DNA from: Nitrososphaeraceae archaeon
GTDB taxonomy: Archaea > Thermoproteota > Nitrososphaeria > Nitrososphaerales > Nitrososphaeraceae
NCBI GenBank assembly: GCA_031316115.1
Contig: JALDRC010000008.1
Coordinates: 82,964 to 146,963 of the forward strand
DNA length: 64,000 bases
Direction: 5' to 3'
The notes under the pieces are model-generated. The model searched no databases. It saw nothing but the letters and a program-made list of their open reading frames with translations, and was not told where the DNA came from. Below are positions 19,482 through 28,075 of this stretch, piece by piece. A program made the position numbers and the translations under genes. Position 1 is the stretch's first letter, and each line of letters starts with the position of its first letter.

Positions 19482-19671
19482 AATTAACAACTCTCTCTCT
19501 GTATCGTAAAAATATTAGCAATCATAATAGTTTTCATATTTACTTTTTAGGTGATTATTATTTAATACTATCAATATGTATGTTTAAAAAAGAAAAACTT
19601 TGGTCTCAAAAAGTCTTTAAAATTATGTAATATCTATAACTTTTAATAATTCTCATGTATAAAATATCAGG

Positions 19672-19824
19672 TTGAACGCTTTAGATAAAAATAAAAAAAA
19701 ATGTACCGCTTGGTGTGAGGATTGTGAGGAGGTGTTTGACAATATAATAGATTCCGAAATTCACAAAGATTTCAAAAAACACAGAATAAAACTAATAGAA
19801 TTTTGGACGATATCGAAAAGATAA
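19672..19824 (+). CDS. 50-aa putative zinc-finger peptide
   Basis: A small frame from a TTG at 19672 to a TAA at 19822-19824. The product contains KCTAWCEDCEEVFDN followed by IHKDFKKHRIK: paired cysteines C-x2-C (residues 15 and 18; Cys11 is a third), then His31 and His37, close to C-x2-C-x12-H-x5-H. The cysteine/histidine pattern and basic tail argue that it is real despite its size and non-ATG start. It lies between divergently placed genes in the gap beside ureD. No promoter stands out. Confidence 0.5.
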   Translation: MNALDKNKKKCTAWCEDCEEVFDNIIDSEIHKDFKKHRIKLIEFWTISKR

Positions 19825-19905
19825 TATCAAAATACAAATAATGCCTTAGTATTGTATACCAAAATAAAATCTAAAAAATAGAACAGCTATCCAAGATTTT
19901 TGTAG

Positions 19906-20844
19906 TTAGTTTTTGCGTATTTTGCTAAATTTAGCATTTAATATCTCTTGTCTGCAAATTGTCAATATATTAAATAGTACCTTTTTTATATCATCGAATG
20001 TCTGTGCAAGAATTCTTATTCCTATTCCTGAATCATCAGGTAGGATTGAACATCCTCCGCTTACATTTGAAGTAGATACGATAATTTCATTTATACTGTC
20101 GTTTAATTTATCTATATACTTAGTCTCAGTCAGAATATAAGTATTAGACAATATCAGGAATTGGTCAAGTATTCCAAATTTTGTTAATTTATTCTTTTTG
20201 GGTTGTAATAGTGCAGTATCAATAAATCTGAGTTTTCCTTTCTGATTCTTTCCTACCATTTTGAGGTAACAAATATCATATAGAAAATTTTCGTTCATAG
20301 CCATACGTCCTGGTACTATAGTTTCAGAATATATCATTGTTGCAGTCTCATGGATATTTAGATTTACTGCTTGATAAAATCGAGAATCCCTATATGGTAT
20401 AATTTGGTCAGGTATAAATTCACAATAGCTTCCACTTTCTAATGTAATATTGATTATTTGGGTAGCAAAGTTCTTGTCCATTTTATAAACTCTGGTGGCT
20501 CCCTGGGTTGTAATATGAGATAAAGCATTAGTCCCTAGTTTTAAATCAATTCTGTATCGGTCACCCTGTAGGATTCCTCCTGAAGGAGACATAATATATA
20601 TATACGCCATAGATGGCAAACTCTCCTCAAGATATAGAGCTCTATGGACAAAAAGAGGAACCTTGGAATATTTTTCTTTCAGTATGGTTTTATTCTGGTT
20701 TGTATCTTTTTCAAGGAGTAAAATTAATGATCCCAACTTACCTGCCTTTCCCACACCTAATTGACTTAGCGGAGAATCATAAAATAAAATTTCTTCTGGA
20801 ATATTTTCAGGTAAAAAGTATTCCAGGTCAGACCGTTGTGTCAT
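19906..20844 (-). CDS. ureD: Urease accessory protein UreD (UreH)
   Basis: A 312-aa UreD, the scaffold that binds the urease apoenzyme and with UreF and UreG inserts nickel. Typical blocks are LFVHRALYLEESLPSMAYIY (about 66-85), SPSGGILQGDRYRIDLKLG (about 86-104), HITTQGATRVYKM and the helix/strand SGSYCEFIPDQIIPYRDSRF. It is the last gene of the urease accessory string, 15 bases after ureG on the minus strand. The length is normal for the family. No stop or missing block was seen. Confidence 0.92.
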   Translation of the reverse strand: MTQRSDLEYFLPENIPEEILFYDSPLSQLGVGKAGKLGSLILLLEKDTNQNKTILKEKYSKVPLFVHRALYLEESLPSMAYIYIMSPSGGILQGDRYRIDLKLGTNALSHITTQGATRVYKMDKNFATQIINITLESGSYCEFIPDQIIPYRDSRFYQAVNLNIHETATMIYSETIVPGRMAMNENFLYDICYLKMVGKNQKGKLRFIDTALLQPKKNKLTKFGILDQFLILSNTYILTETKYIDKLNDSINEIIVSTSNVSGGCSILPDDSGIGIRILAQTFDDIKKVLFNILTICRQEILNAKFSKIRKN

Positions 20845-20859
20845 TTTTTAATCTAGTTT

Positions 20860-21525
20860 TTAAGCAGTTTTATTAATAACGGTTTTTGGAGGCTCTTCAA
20901 ATAAGACATCCTTGATGATATGTTCTGCTACTTCTTGTACACCCTGGCCAGTTTTGCAATTTACGAATACATATGGTTTGTTTTTTCTCACTACCTTTGC
21001 GTCATTTTCCATTACTTTAAGATCAGCCCCTATATACGGAGCGATATCTATTTTATTAATAACCAAAAGATCACAATTCTCAATTCCAAGACCTCGTTTT
21101 CTTGGATATTTATCGCCACTAGAAACGTCGATAATGTAGATAAAATAATCTGCCAATGCCGGACTAAATGTCGTAGTAATATTATCTCCTCCACTTTCGA
21201 TTATTATCAAATCAAGATCCGTATTATGTTTGGCTTCAATTTCTTCTACCACAGAGATGTTCATAGAGGGATCTTCCCTGACTGCAGTATGAGGACATCC
21301 CCCTGTAGCTAGACCTATCACAAGACTCTCTGGCAAAAGCCCTCTTTCAGATGCTAAATTCTTACGCATTCTATCAGCATCTATTTTTGATACCACATCA
21401 TTAGATATTATAGCTGTTTTATAGCCCTTTTGACTTAATAAAGGAACAAATTGTTCTATTAACATTGTTTTTCCTGATCCAACAGGCCCACCTATGCCAA
21501 TCCGAGGAATTCTCTTGTGATTCAT
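20860..21525 (-). CDS. ureG: Urease accessory GTPase UreG
   Basis: A 221-aa SIMIBI-class GTPase that powers nickel delivery to urease. The P-loop is GGPVGSGKT (12-20); the conserved nickel/zinc-binding C-P-H motif is in GGCPHTAVRED (about 75-85), followed by ESGGDNITTTFSPAL and the guanine-specificity N-K-I-D in LLVINKIDIAP. A histidine-rich N-terminal extension found in some bacteria is absent; the start MNHKRIPRIGIGG is compact. It lies 21 bases after ureF and 15 before ureD. Confidence 0.96.
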   Translation of the reverse strand: MNHKRIPRIGIGGPVGSGKTMLIEQFVPLLSQKGYKTAIISNDVVSKIDADRMRKNLASERGLLPESLVIGLATGGCPHTAVREDPSMNISVVEEIEAKHNTDLDLIIIESGGDNITTTFSPALADYFIYIIDVSSGDKYPRKRGLGIENCDLLVINKIDIAPYIGADLKVMENDAKVVRKNKPYVFVNCKTGQGVQEVAEHIIKDVLFEEPPKTVINKTA

Positions 21526-21546
21526 ATTATGATAATAATGATTTTT

Positions 21547-22302
21547 TCATGTAATAAACATTTTTGAATCCATCCTTTCATGAGAAATTTGCAAGATATC
21601 AATCCCGGGGGAAAATTGCCACATTTTAGAATGTGCTCTGTCAATATTTTTCTTTATGACTTCTAAGATAACGGGTTTTAAAGAATGGATTATTTGTTGT
21701 CCTTCAAAATGAGGAAACATTCCCAACCTAAGTGCTGCTCCAACTATACTTACAGTGAAACCATATAATAATAACATACATGCACGTTCTCTTGTTATAT
21801 TCAGCACATTTGATGCTAATCCTAAAGCAATAGGATAAACACCATGGGCATCTTTAGATTTTATCGCATCAAAATAAGAAGAGATTACTGATTTAGAACT
21901 ATTGTTATCTTTATTATAGATATTCTCACTGGTTGGAGTTTCATTGATGAAACTTAGCACACAATTTAACAACTGAGTGCCAGATCTGGTTGAAGCTTCT
22001 CTAATTTCCTTTACCAATTTCATGGAAAAAAGCAAGTCATCGATTTCGATTATTGTTTTTAGATCTGAACTTTGAGCCGCTTTATGTGAGTTTGATAGTG
22101 CTGTACAATCTGCTGGACCTAATTGGTATTTAAGACAAACAGAGATAAATTCAGAAATCTGTTCTTTACTTTTTATCCTTTTGTTGTAAAATAAAGCCTC
22201 CAAACCGCTTGAGGTTGTATACATACCAGTAGGGAAAAAGGAATCTCCTAACTGGAGCATACTTATTTCATCAATCGTTAGATCTAAATTTTTAATGTTC
22301 AT
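21547..22302 (-). CDS. ureF: Urease accessory protein UreF
   Basis: An all-helical accessory protein of 251 aa from the chosen ATG at 22302. The hallmark N-terminal block LQLGDSFFPTGMYTTSSGLE and the later GLASNVLNITRERACMLLLYG and AALRLGMFPHFEGQQIIH are present. UreF forms the UreD-F-G complex and acts as a GTPase checkpoint during urease activation. An upstream in-frame ATG at 22329 would add nine residues and lengthen the overlap with ureE; the shorter start gives an 11-base overlap typical of coupled genes. Confidence 0.92.
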   Translation of the reverse strand: MNIKNLDLTIDEISMLQLGDSFFPTGMYTTSSGLEALFYNKRIKSKEQISEFISVCLKYQLGPADCTALSNSHKAAQSSDLKTIIEIDDLLFSMKLVKEIREASTRSGTQLLNCVLSFINETPTSENIYNKDNNSSKSVISSYFDAIKSKDAHGVYPIALGLASNVLNITRERACMLLLYGFTVSIVGAALRLGMFPHFEGQQIIHSLKPVILEVIKKNIDRAHSKMWQFSPGIDILQISHERMDSKMFIT

Positions 22303-22807
22303 GAATATGATGTTCCTCTTCTGGTTCAAAAACCATATGATCTGTTTTGATTTCTATGAATCTATTAAATGGAGCAAATAGCTTTTTCAACATTTCTAGT
22401 TCTGTCTCTGCTTGTAATGGAAACATAACTTGATTTTTTGTTACCTGTATTGGTCTATGTAAATTTCCCAGGTTATGGCCAATTTTTATAGATAAGAGAA
22501 AGACTTGATCGTTTTTATCAGTATCTTTTAATGTGATTATTCCAACATATTCAGGTTCTAATTCTAATAAGATCATTTTATTTTCATCTAAATATATTAC
22601 ATCACCATGTCTGAGTTGAGGATTATGTTCAAAAACAAAAGCAAGATCTGAACCTTTGTCTGTATTCTTTCTCATTCGAAGCTTTTGTGTTTCTAATCTG
22701 GTTATAGTAACTTTTTCGGAACTTCCTTTAGAATTCATTAATTCATATTTTTCTTCTAATTGCTTGTCTGTTGTTATATTCCCAATTATGTTTTTAATAA
22801 CTAGCAT
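22292..22807 (-). CDS. ureE: Urease accessory nickel chaperone UreE
   Basis: A 171-aa UreE that supplies Ni2+ to UreG. The N-terminal half (THREE strands: KVTITRLETQKLRMRKNTD, GSDLAFVFE, LRHGDVIYLDE) is the peptide-binding domain, and the C-terminal half has LLSIKIGHNLGNLHRPIQVT with the conserved central metal-binding histidine (GNLHRP). The tail EPEEEHHIHEH is a short histidine-rich nickel-binding extension. It overlaps the gene before it by 14 bases and ureF after it by 11, a tight translational chain. Confidence 0.92.
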   Translation of the reverse strand: MLVIKNIIGNITTDKQLEEKYELMNSKGSSEKVTITRLETQKLRMRKNTDKGSDLAFVFEHNPQLRHGDVIYLDENKMILLELEPEYVGIITLKDTDKNDQVFLLSIKIGHNLGNLHRPIQVTKNQVMFPLQAETELEMLKKLFAPFNRFIEIKTDHMVFEPEEEHHIHEH

Positions 22808-23204
22808 TTTTATCCCTAATATTCTCCAATGTATTTTTTTTCGATTTTGCTTTATTAATTGATTTTGATTTCATGAGATTATTTACCTTTTCAATCATTT
22901 CAGATAGATTTTTAGTATAATCAGGGTAACCATAATTGTCAAAATGTGATGAAACTACAGAAGCAAATCTAAATCCATTAATACCAAATAGAATATCCGA
23001 ACCTATTTCAAATTTTTTGGCAATAATACATTTGCTTACCTTATGTAAATGATAATTCGTATTAAGATGAGAAGCAGGATCAACATATCCAGACATTGAT
23101 TTGATCTTTCCTCCAAAAATTACAACATGTCTTATTTTTGTTGGATCTTTAACAATCATATTTTCATCTACATTCTCCTCTTCAACACAATGACGAATTT
23201 GCAT
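22794..23204 (-). CDS. Unknown protein embedded in urease accessory genes
   Basis: A 136-aa protein I do not recognise. It begins MQIRHCVEEENVDEN, then runs through short strands (HVVIFGGKIKSM, CIIAKKFEIGSDILFG, FRFASVVSSHF) and ends in a helical, basic tail (EMIEKVNNLMKSKS...). Histidines and one or two cysteines occur but no clear metal motif. The ribosome-binding site AGAGGTAA overlaps the stop codon of the chaperonin gene, and the 3-prime end overlaps ureE by 14 bases, so it must be translated with both. A role in urease maturation is inferred from this placement only. Confidence 0.75.
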   Translation of the reverse strand: MQIRHCVEEENVDENMIVKDPTKIRHVVIFGGKIKSMSGYVDPASHLNTNYHLHKVSKCIIAKKFEIGSDILFGINGFRFASVVSSHFDNYGYPDYTKNLSEMIEKVNNLMKSKSINKAKSKKNTLENIRDKNASY

Positions 23205-23209
23205 ATTTT

Positions 23210-24766
23210 TTACCTCTTTGTTTCAGAAACAGCTTGTGGGCTAAGATCTTCAGCAGCAAGATTTCTATCTATTCTCAAAACAGATTTTGAAATCTCCCCT
23301 GCTGCTTCTAATGCCAGGATTTTTACTAATAGTGGATCAATCACTCCCTTTTCACACATGTCGACCAAATCTCCTGTATCTATGTCAATGCCTATATTTT
23401 GGTTTGATGCTTTAGCAGCCATAACTTTTTCTAACCCGTTAAAACCTGCATTTGTAAGGATTTGTCTCATTATACTTTCAAGAGCTGATGCAACCACTTC
23501 TACTCCTACTTGTTCTAATCCCCTCAGGCGGAGATTTTTTAATTTGTCAATGACATGTAACTCGGCTGCTCCACCTCCTGCCACTATCCCCTTATTTAGA
23601 GCTGCTTCAGCTGCGTTAACCCCGTCTATTGCTGATCTCCATCTTTCAAGCGAGGTTTCTTTTGTACTTCCTGATACAATTATAGAAACTATTTGTTTCC
23701 CAGATCCATTTTCAATGTATGTCAATCCTTCATCCTCATTTTCATATACATTATCAGCTGTCCCGACTATTTTGTCTCCTTTCAAATCATCTAGCATTCT
23801 AACCGGTTTTATTCCTAAATAGCGTGATAAAAACTCGATTTCATCTGAGGAAATTCTAATCCCGTATATTTTTTTGGACACTAGTAAATTCTCTATAATC
23901 TCGTCAATTTCTGGTGATGCTATTAAAAGTGTATTAGCTCCGGTAGACACAATTTCATCAACAATTTTTTTTGACTTAGAAAGTCTATCGTTTTCCATGG
24001 TCAATATTTCTTCATATCTGTTATTTTCTTTCAACCAAGATTCCTTTACCGGTTTTAAGTCCAACTTCACTATCATTATTTTTGGCTTTGTGACTTTTAT
24101 AGGCATTTCAATATCTAATCTCCTCCTTTCCAGTACAACTCCATTAAATACCATATCAGAGACATTTGTTTTCCTAATGACTTTTATCGATTTGTCAAAA
24201 TCAAAAGAGCCGTCATAGATAGAATTTTCTCCTACTGTTCTGATGGATTTTATAACTAAGGTAGATAACTTTGAACCATCCAGTTTAGAATTAAGCGAAG
24301 TTTTTATTATTTGTTCAAGTTCTTTATCTTTCAAACTTATTTTTTTTGCATCTTTTTCTAACAATTTACAAGCTTGTTTAACACCATTTTCTATCCCTTC
24401 GACTACCTTTGTTGGATGAACCCCTAATTCTTTTATGAGTCTCTTACCTTCCTTTATCATCTCTGAAGCCATTACTACCGCGGTTGTTGTACCATCTCCC
24501 ACAAGCTGTTCCTGTCGTTCAGCTATCTCAACTATCATTCGTGCGACTGGATGGATAGCTCTTAAAGATAACAAAATTGTAACTCCATCATTGGAAACGT
24601 GTCTGTTCATCGCTTGATCAATCAATAGTTTATCAAGACCTTTTGGGCCTAGGGTAGTTCTAACAGTCTCTGCTACAGCCATTACTGCCAGAGAGTTTGA
24701 TTCTAGAGCGTTAAACTCTACATTTTCTGCTATCGGTCGCCAAACTCCATAATTTGGATTGGACAT
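23210..24766 (-). CDS. Divergent chaperonin subunit (group II/III type)
   Basis: A 518-aa chaperonin of the archaeal TCP-1/Cpn60 superfamily. ATPase motifs are intact: [13 protein letters not shown] (38-50), NDGVTIL (59-65), VGDGTTTAV (89-97) and the C-terminal VAGGGAAEL. Other parts depart from ordinary thermosomes: [10 protein letters not shown] instead of the usual VSKTQDDE before GDGTT, and [21 protein letters not shown], which recalls group III and GroEL-type sequences. Start ATG at 24766 (a TTG two codons earlier is less likely). It sits between ureC and the accessory genes and has its own TATA box; a role in folding urease or its activation complex is an inference. Confidence 0.9.
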   Translation of the reverse strand: MSNPNYGVWRPIAENVEFNALESNSLAVMAVAETVRTTLGPKGLDKLLIDQAMNRHVSNDGVTILLSLRAIHPVARMIVEIAERQEQLVGDGTTTAVVMASEMIKEGKRLIKELGVHPTKVVEGIENGVKQACKLLEKDAKKISLKDKELEQIIKTSLNSKLDGSKLSTLVIKSIRTVGENSIYDGSFDFDKSIKVIRKTNVSDMVFNGVVLERRRLDIEMPIKVTKPKIMIVKLDLKPVKESWLKENNRYEEILTMENDRLSKSKKIVDEIVSTGANTLLIASPEIDEIIENLLVSKKIYGIRISSDEIEFLSRYLGIKPVRMLDDLKGDKIVGTADNVYENEDEGLTYIENGSGKQIVSIIVSGSTKETSLERWRSAIDGVNAAEAALNKGIVAGGGAAELHVIDKLKNLRLRGLEQVGVEVVASALESIMRQILTNAGFNGLEKVMAAKASNQNIGIDIDTGDLVDMCEKGVIDPLLVKILALEAAGEISKSVLRIDRNLAAEDLSPQAVSETKR

Positions 24767-24786
24767 AAACAATATCTTGCTATTGG

Positions 24787-24798
24787 GTTATATATCTC
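24787..24798 (-). promoter_or_regulatory. TATA box heading chaperonin-ureEFGD
   Basis: Minus strand AGATATATAACC, centred about 27 bases before the chaperonin ATG at 24766, the spacing of a leaderless archaeal promoter. It lies in the 76-base gap after ureC and suggests that the chaperonin and accessory genes can be transcribed apart from ureABC. Confidence 0.6.
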
Positions 24799-24842
24799 GA
24801 TAAAAAAAGAAAAATAAAAAATAGAAGATTTATTTGGTTGTG

Positions 24843-26570
24843 CTAGGCCATGAAATATCTTTGTGCTAAAGCTAGTTCTTTTGCCGGATCCACTGTAGCT
24901 ATCTTTCCATCTAGTTTTACTTCGTATGTTTCAGGATCAATAGTTATCTCTGGTGTTTTGTCATTCCAAATCATATCTTTTTTGCCAATATTCCTACAAT
25001 TATGTACTGGGTATAGCTTCTTTTGTACTCCTAATTTCTCTTGAACACCCAAGTTCACAGCCGCTTTTGATGACAAGGTCACACAGGTATTTTTCACTGC
25101 TTTACCCATAGCTCCAAACATTGGTCTATAATAAACTGGTTCTGGTGTAGGTATGGATGCGTTAGGATCTCCCATTATCGACCAAGCAATGAATCCTCCT
25201 TTAAGTATCATTTTTGGCTTGGCAGCAAAGAATGGAGTCTGGTACATTACAATATCAGCATATTTTCCTACCTCTAAAGAGCCTAGGAGGTCTGTACATC
25301 CTTGAGTAATGGCACAATTTATTGTCGTTTTGGCTATATACCTTTTAGCACGTACATTATCATTATCTCCTGTTTCTTCTGCTAGTCGTCCTCTCATCTT
25401 TTTCATCTTGTCAGCAGTTTGCCATGCTCTAATTGCCACTTCGCCAATTCTACCCATTGCCTGACTATCAGAAGAATACATACTGAGTACTCCCTCATCA
25501 TGTAATACATCTTCTGCTGCGATCGTTTCTGCTCTAATTCTGGATTCTGCAAATGCTACATCTTCTGGAACCGCTGGATTTAGGTGATGACAAAACATGA
25601 GCATGTCTAGGTGCTCGTCAACTGTATTTACAGTATATGGCCTGGTGGGATTAGTAGATGATGGTAATGCAAATTGTTCTCCAGCGATTTTCATAATATC
25701 AGGAGCATGTCCTCCTCCCGCACCTTCTGTGTGATAGGTATGAAGTGTTCTACCATCTATTGCATTAATGGTATCTTCCACATATCCGCATTCATTAATA
25801 GAATCGGTATGAATTGCTAATTGTGTATCTGTTTTATCTACTGCTTGAAGAGAAGCATCTAATACCGCTGCAGTTGTTCCCCAGTCCTCATGGTCTTTTA
25901 ATCCACAAGCACCAGCCTCTATCTGTTCTAATTGTGTAGCAAGAGAAGGATGAGAATCATTTCCTTTTCCTAAAAAGCCCCAATTGACCGGAATATCTTC
26001 AACAGCCTCGATCATTCTGCTAATATTAAAGACTCCTGGAGTACAAGTTGTTGCATTCGTTCCATCTGCAGGACCAGTTCCTCCTCCTACCATTGTTGTA
26101 ATTCCATTGCTAATAGCATCCACGTATTGTTGGGGCGATATCATATGAACATGGTTGTCCCAATGTCCTGGTGTACAAATTGTATGCTCGCCAGCAGTTG
26201 CCTCAGTACAAGCTGAAACGATCATATTAGTATTAACATTATCCATTGTTAATGGATTCCCAGCCTTTCCTATTCCAGCAATTTTCCCATCTTTTATTCC
26301 AATGTCTCCTTTGATGATACCTAATACTGGATCTAGGACTACCGCATTTGTAATGACAAAATCAAGTGCACCATTTGAATTTGTAATACCGGATGCTTGT
26401 GCGAGTCCATCCCTTAGCGTTTTTCCTCCGCCAAAAACACATTCGTCACCTGGAGATATCAGATCTTTTTCTACTTCTATCATAATATCGGTGTCGCCAA
26501 GTCGGATCTTATCACCCTTTGATGGCCCATACAAATCTGTATATTGTTTTCTAGTTAATTTTAAAACCAT
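24843..26570 (-). CDS. ureC: Urease alpha subunit UreC
   Basis: The 575-aa catalytic subunit, which hydrolyses urea to ammonia and carbamate. All active-site residues are visible: nickel ligands His140 and His142 (GHWDNHVHM), carbamylated Lys225 ([11 protein letters not shown]), His254 and His280 ([13 protein letters not shown]), Asp368 (SSDSQAMGR), and the flap Cys327/His328 in FCHHL. Length and order are canonical. It follows ureB by 14 bases with AAGGAGTGG as ribosome-binding site. Nothing suggests inactivation. The gene is the most conserved in the window. Confidence 0.98.
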   Translation of the reverse strand: MVLKLTRKQYTDLYGPSKGDKIRLGDTDIMIEVEKDLISPGDECVFGGGKTLRDGLAQASGITNSNGALDFVITNAVVLDPVLGIIKGDIGIKDGKIAGIGKAGNPLTMDNVNTNMIVSACTEATAGEHTICTPGHWDNHVHMISPQQYVDAISNGITTMVGGGTGPADGTNATTCTPGVFNISRMIEAVEDIPVNWGFLGKGNDSHPSLATQLEQIEAGACGLKDHEDWGTTAAVLDASLQAVDKTDTQLAIHTDSINECGYVEDTINAIDGRTLHTYHTEGAGGGHAPDIMKIAGEQFALPSSTNPTRPYTVNTVDEHLDMLMFCHHLNPAVPEDVAFAESRIRAETIAAEDVLHDEGVLSMYSSDSQAMGRIGEVAIRAWQTADKMKKMRGRLAEETGDNDNVRAKRYIAKTTINCAITQGCTDLLGSLEVGKYADIVMYQTPFFAAKPKMILKGGFIAWSIMGDPNASIPTPEPVYYRPMFGAMGKAVKNTCVTLSSKAAVNLGVQEKLGVQKKLYPVHNCRNIGKKDMIWNDKTPEITIDPETYEVKLDGKIATVDPAKELALAQRYFMA

Positions 26571-26584
26571 CTTAAACCACTCCT

Positions 26585-26959
26585 TTACTTGCTAGCCCCT
26601 TTATAGCCGAGCTTAGCTGCTTTTTCCATTGAAGCATTTCTGACATTTGACGAAGAGAGGCCGCCCATTACTAGACCATTGAATCCGTATACAATTCGTT
26701 TACCTCCTAGCTCACATAATTCAACTTCTCGTGAATCACCTGGTTCAAATCTAATTGAGGTTCCTGCAGGAATATTCAATCTGTAACCATATGCCTTTTC
26801 TCTTGGAAAATCAAGAGCTCTGTTTACTTCAAAAAAGTGTGTATGAGAACCTATTTGACAAGCCCTATCGCCAGTATTCTTGACTGTAATTTTTACTGTT
26901 TTATATTTATGATTACATATTACAGGTTCTGAAGATAGAACATATTCACCTGGAATCAT
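26585..26959 (-). CDS. ureB: Urease beta subunit UreB
   Basis: A 124-aa UreB with the start [16 protein letters not shown] and the family blocks [21 protein letters not shown] (about 28-48; split across the two strands) and [22 protein letters not shown]. It packs against UreC in the (UreABC)3 enzyme. A strong AGGAGGT site lies before the ATG. It is separate from ureA, as in most prokaryotes, not fused. Spacing to ureC is 14 bases. Confidence 0.97.
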   Translation of the reverse strand: MIPGEYVLSSEPVICNHKYKTVKITVKNTGDRACQIGSHTHFFEVNRALDFPREKAYGYRLNIPAGTSIRFEPGDSREVELCELGGKRIVYGFNGLVMGGLSSSNVRNASMEKAAKLGYKGASK

Positions 26960-27026
26960 TTTTATTCAAAAACCTCCTTACTATTGTTTGATATATTTTG
27001 ATTTTTTTTATTCATTTTTTTCACTC

Positions 27027-27329
27027 CTATTGAACTGGATCATGAACAGTAACAAGCTTAGTACCATCAGGAAATGTAGCTTCAACTTGGACTGTATGAA
27101 TTAATTCTGGAACACCTTCCATTACATCACTCCTTGTTAAAATCTCTCTTGCAGATTTCATTAAATCTGCTACACTCTTACCTTCTCGAGCTCCTTCTAC
27201 TACATAATTGGCGATATATGCAACAGTTTCTGGATGATTAAGTTTTATTCCTCGTTTTTTCCTACCTTCTGCAATTTGCGCTGCTGTCCAAATCATCATT
27301 TTATCCACTTCACGTGGAACTAACATCAT
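27027..27329 (-). CDS. ureA: Urease gamma subunit UreA
   Basis: A 100-aa Ure[22 protein letters not shown], the conserved [27 protein letters not shown] region (in two parts) and the closing [21 protein letters not shown]. It is the first structural gene of the ureABC unit. The start at 27329 (ATG ATG) is preceded by AAGGTGA with a nine-base spacer, so unlike many genes here it has a leader of about 40 bases, downstream of a good TATA box. Confidence 0.97.
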   Translation of the reverse strand: MMLVPREVDKMMIWTAAQIAEGRKKRGIKLNHPETVAYIANYVVEGAREGKSVADLMKSAREILTRSDVMEGVPELIHTVQVEATFPDGTKLVTVHDPVQ

Positions 27330-27338
27330 ATTTCCAAT

Positions 27339-27345
27339 TCACCTT
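27339..27345 (-). promoter_or_regulatory. Ribosome-binding site of ureA
   Basis: Minus strand AAGGTGA, nine bases before the first ATG of ureA. It shows the transcript has a leader and fixes the start. Confidence 0.6.
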
Positions 27346-27390
27346 ATCATAATAGCAAGTTTGAATTATTTTAAATTTCAAAGAATTAAT

Positions 27391-27400
27391 TTATATAAAA
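27391..27400 (-). promoter_or_regulatory. TATA box of ureABC
   Basis: Minus strand TTTTATATAA about 62-71 bases before the ureA start, predicting transcription from about 27370. It is the only clear TATA box in the 120-base gap before ureA, so ureABC can be expressed independently of the transporter gene. Confidence 0.6.
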
Positions 27401-27418
27401 GTAATTTTACTAGTAGAT

Positions 27419-27438
27419 TTTTGCCGATGTCGGCAAAA
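27419..27438. promoter_or_regulatory. 20-bp palindrome upstream of ureABC (possible operator)
   Basis: TTTTGCCGATGTCGGCAAAA is a perfect inverted repeat of nine bases around a two-base centre. It is GC-rich in its middle within very AT-rich DNA, begins 18 bases upstream of the ureA TATA box and 11 bases past the stop of the 194-aa gene. No T-run follows on the minus strand, so an operator for a dimeric regulator fits better than a terminator. The regulator is unknown. Confidence 0.55.
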
Positions 27439-27449
27439 TTAATCTTAAT

Positions 27450-28034
27450 TTAATCCAAATTTATAGAAACTTTTACCGGTAAAATTTTAAGCCAATGGGA
27501 CATTCTGAAAAAATCACCATTTTTTTTAGCCGGTAAAATATATTCGTAAGTTTTATTTTTAGCTATTATACTGAGATAATTTTTTGATATAAAAGATCCA
27601 AACATATTCCTTACAACTGTATTTGATCCTCTGTCAATTATAACTTCTTGGACTGAGTCATAATCTATCGAATATTCAAGATTTGGATCATTTAATATTC
27701 TTTCCAAATTGAAATTTGATGAATTCTTTATTTTTGAGTTTTGTTTTTTAGTAGATAAGATCATGTATGGAAAAGGCCCCATTCCAGCTACATAACCTAG
27801 ATCCAGAAATTTATTCAAAAAACTCCTTTGCCTACTGATTATACGTTTTGTAGTAAAATCCAATAATGAGCTATTTCCTAAAACTTCATGTTCCTGTGAA
27901 CAAAGCCGTAATAAAATTTCTTCATAATTATTTTTGTTACACCATTCCATAAAGATCTTTATCTTTTGGATATCAGAGAATTGATTCTTTGAATTTGTAT
28001 ATTTTAAAAATTCGTTGAATTTTTGTATATTCAT
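27450..28034 (-). CDS. Unknown protein between urea transporter and ureA
   Basis: A 194-aa soluble protein. The N-terminal half is helical (FNEFLKYTNSKNQ, IKIFMEWCNKNNYEEILLRL), the C-terminal half has strands like a PH-type barrel: YSIDYDSVQEVIIDRGSNTV, FISKNYLSIIAKNKTYEYIL and RMSHWLKILPVKVSINL. I do not recognise the family. It follows the urea transporter by 41 bases and precedes ureA by 120, so it is probably expressed with the transporter. Its function in urea use is a guess from location. Confidence 0.65.
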   Translation of the reverse strand: MNIQKFNEFLKYTNSKNQFSDIQKIKIFMEWCNKNNYEEILLRLCSQEHEVLGNSSLLDFTTKRIISRQRSFLNKFLDLGYVAGMGPFPYMILSTKKQNSKIKNSSNFNLERILNDPNLEYSIDYDSVQEVIIDRGSNTVVRNMFGSFISKNYLSIIAKNKTYEYILPAKKNGDFFRMSHWLKILPVKVSINLD

Positions 28035-28075
28035 AAGTGTTCATTAAAAAAAAGAATTGTTGGTATTATTAAAAA

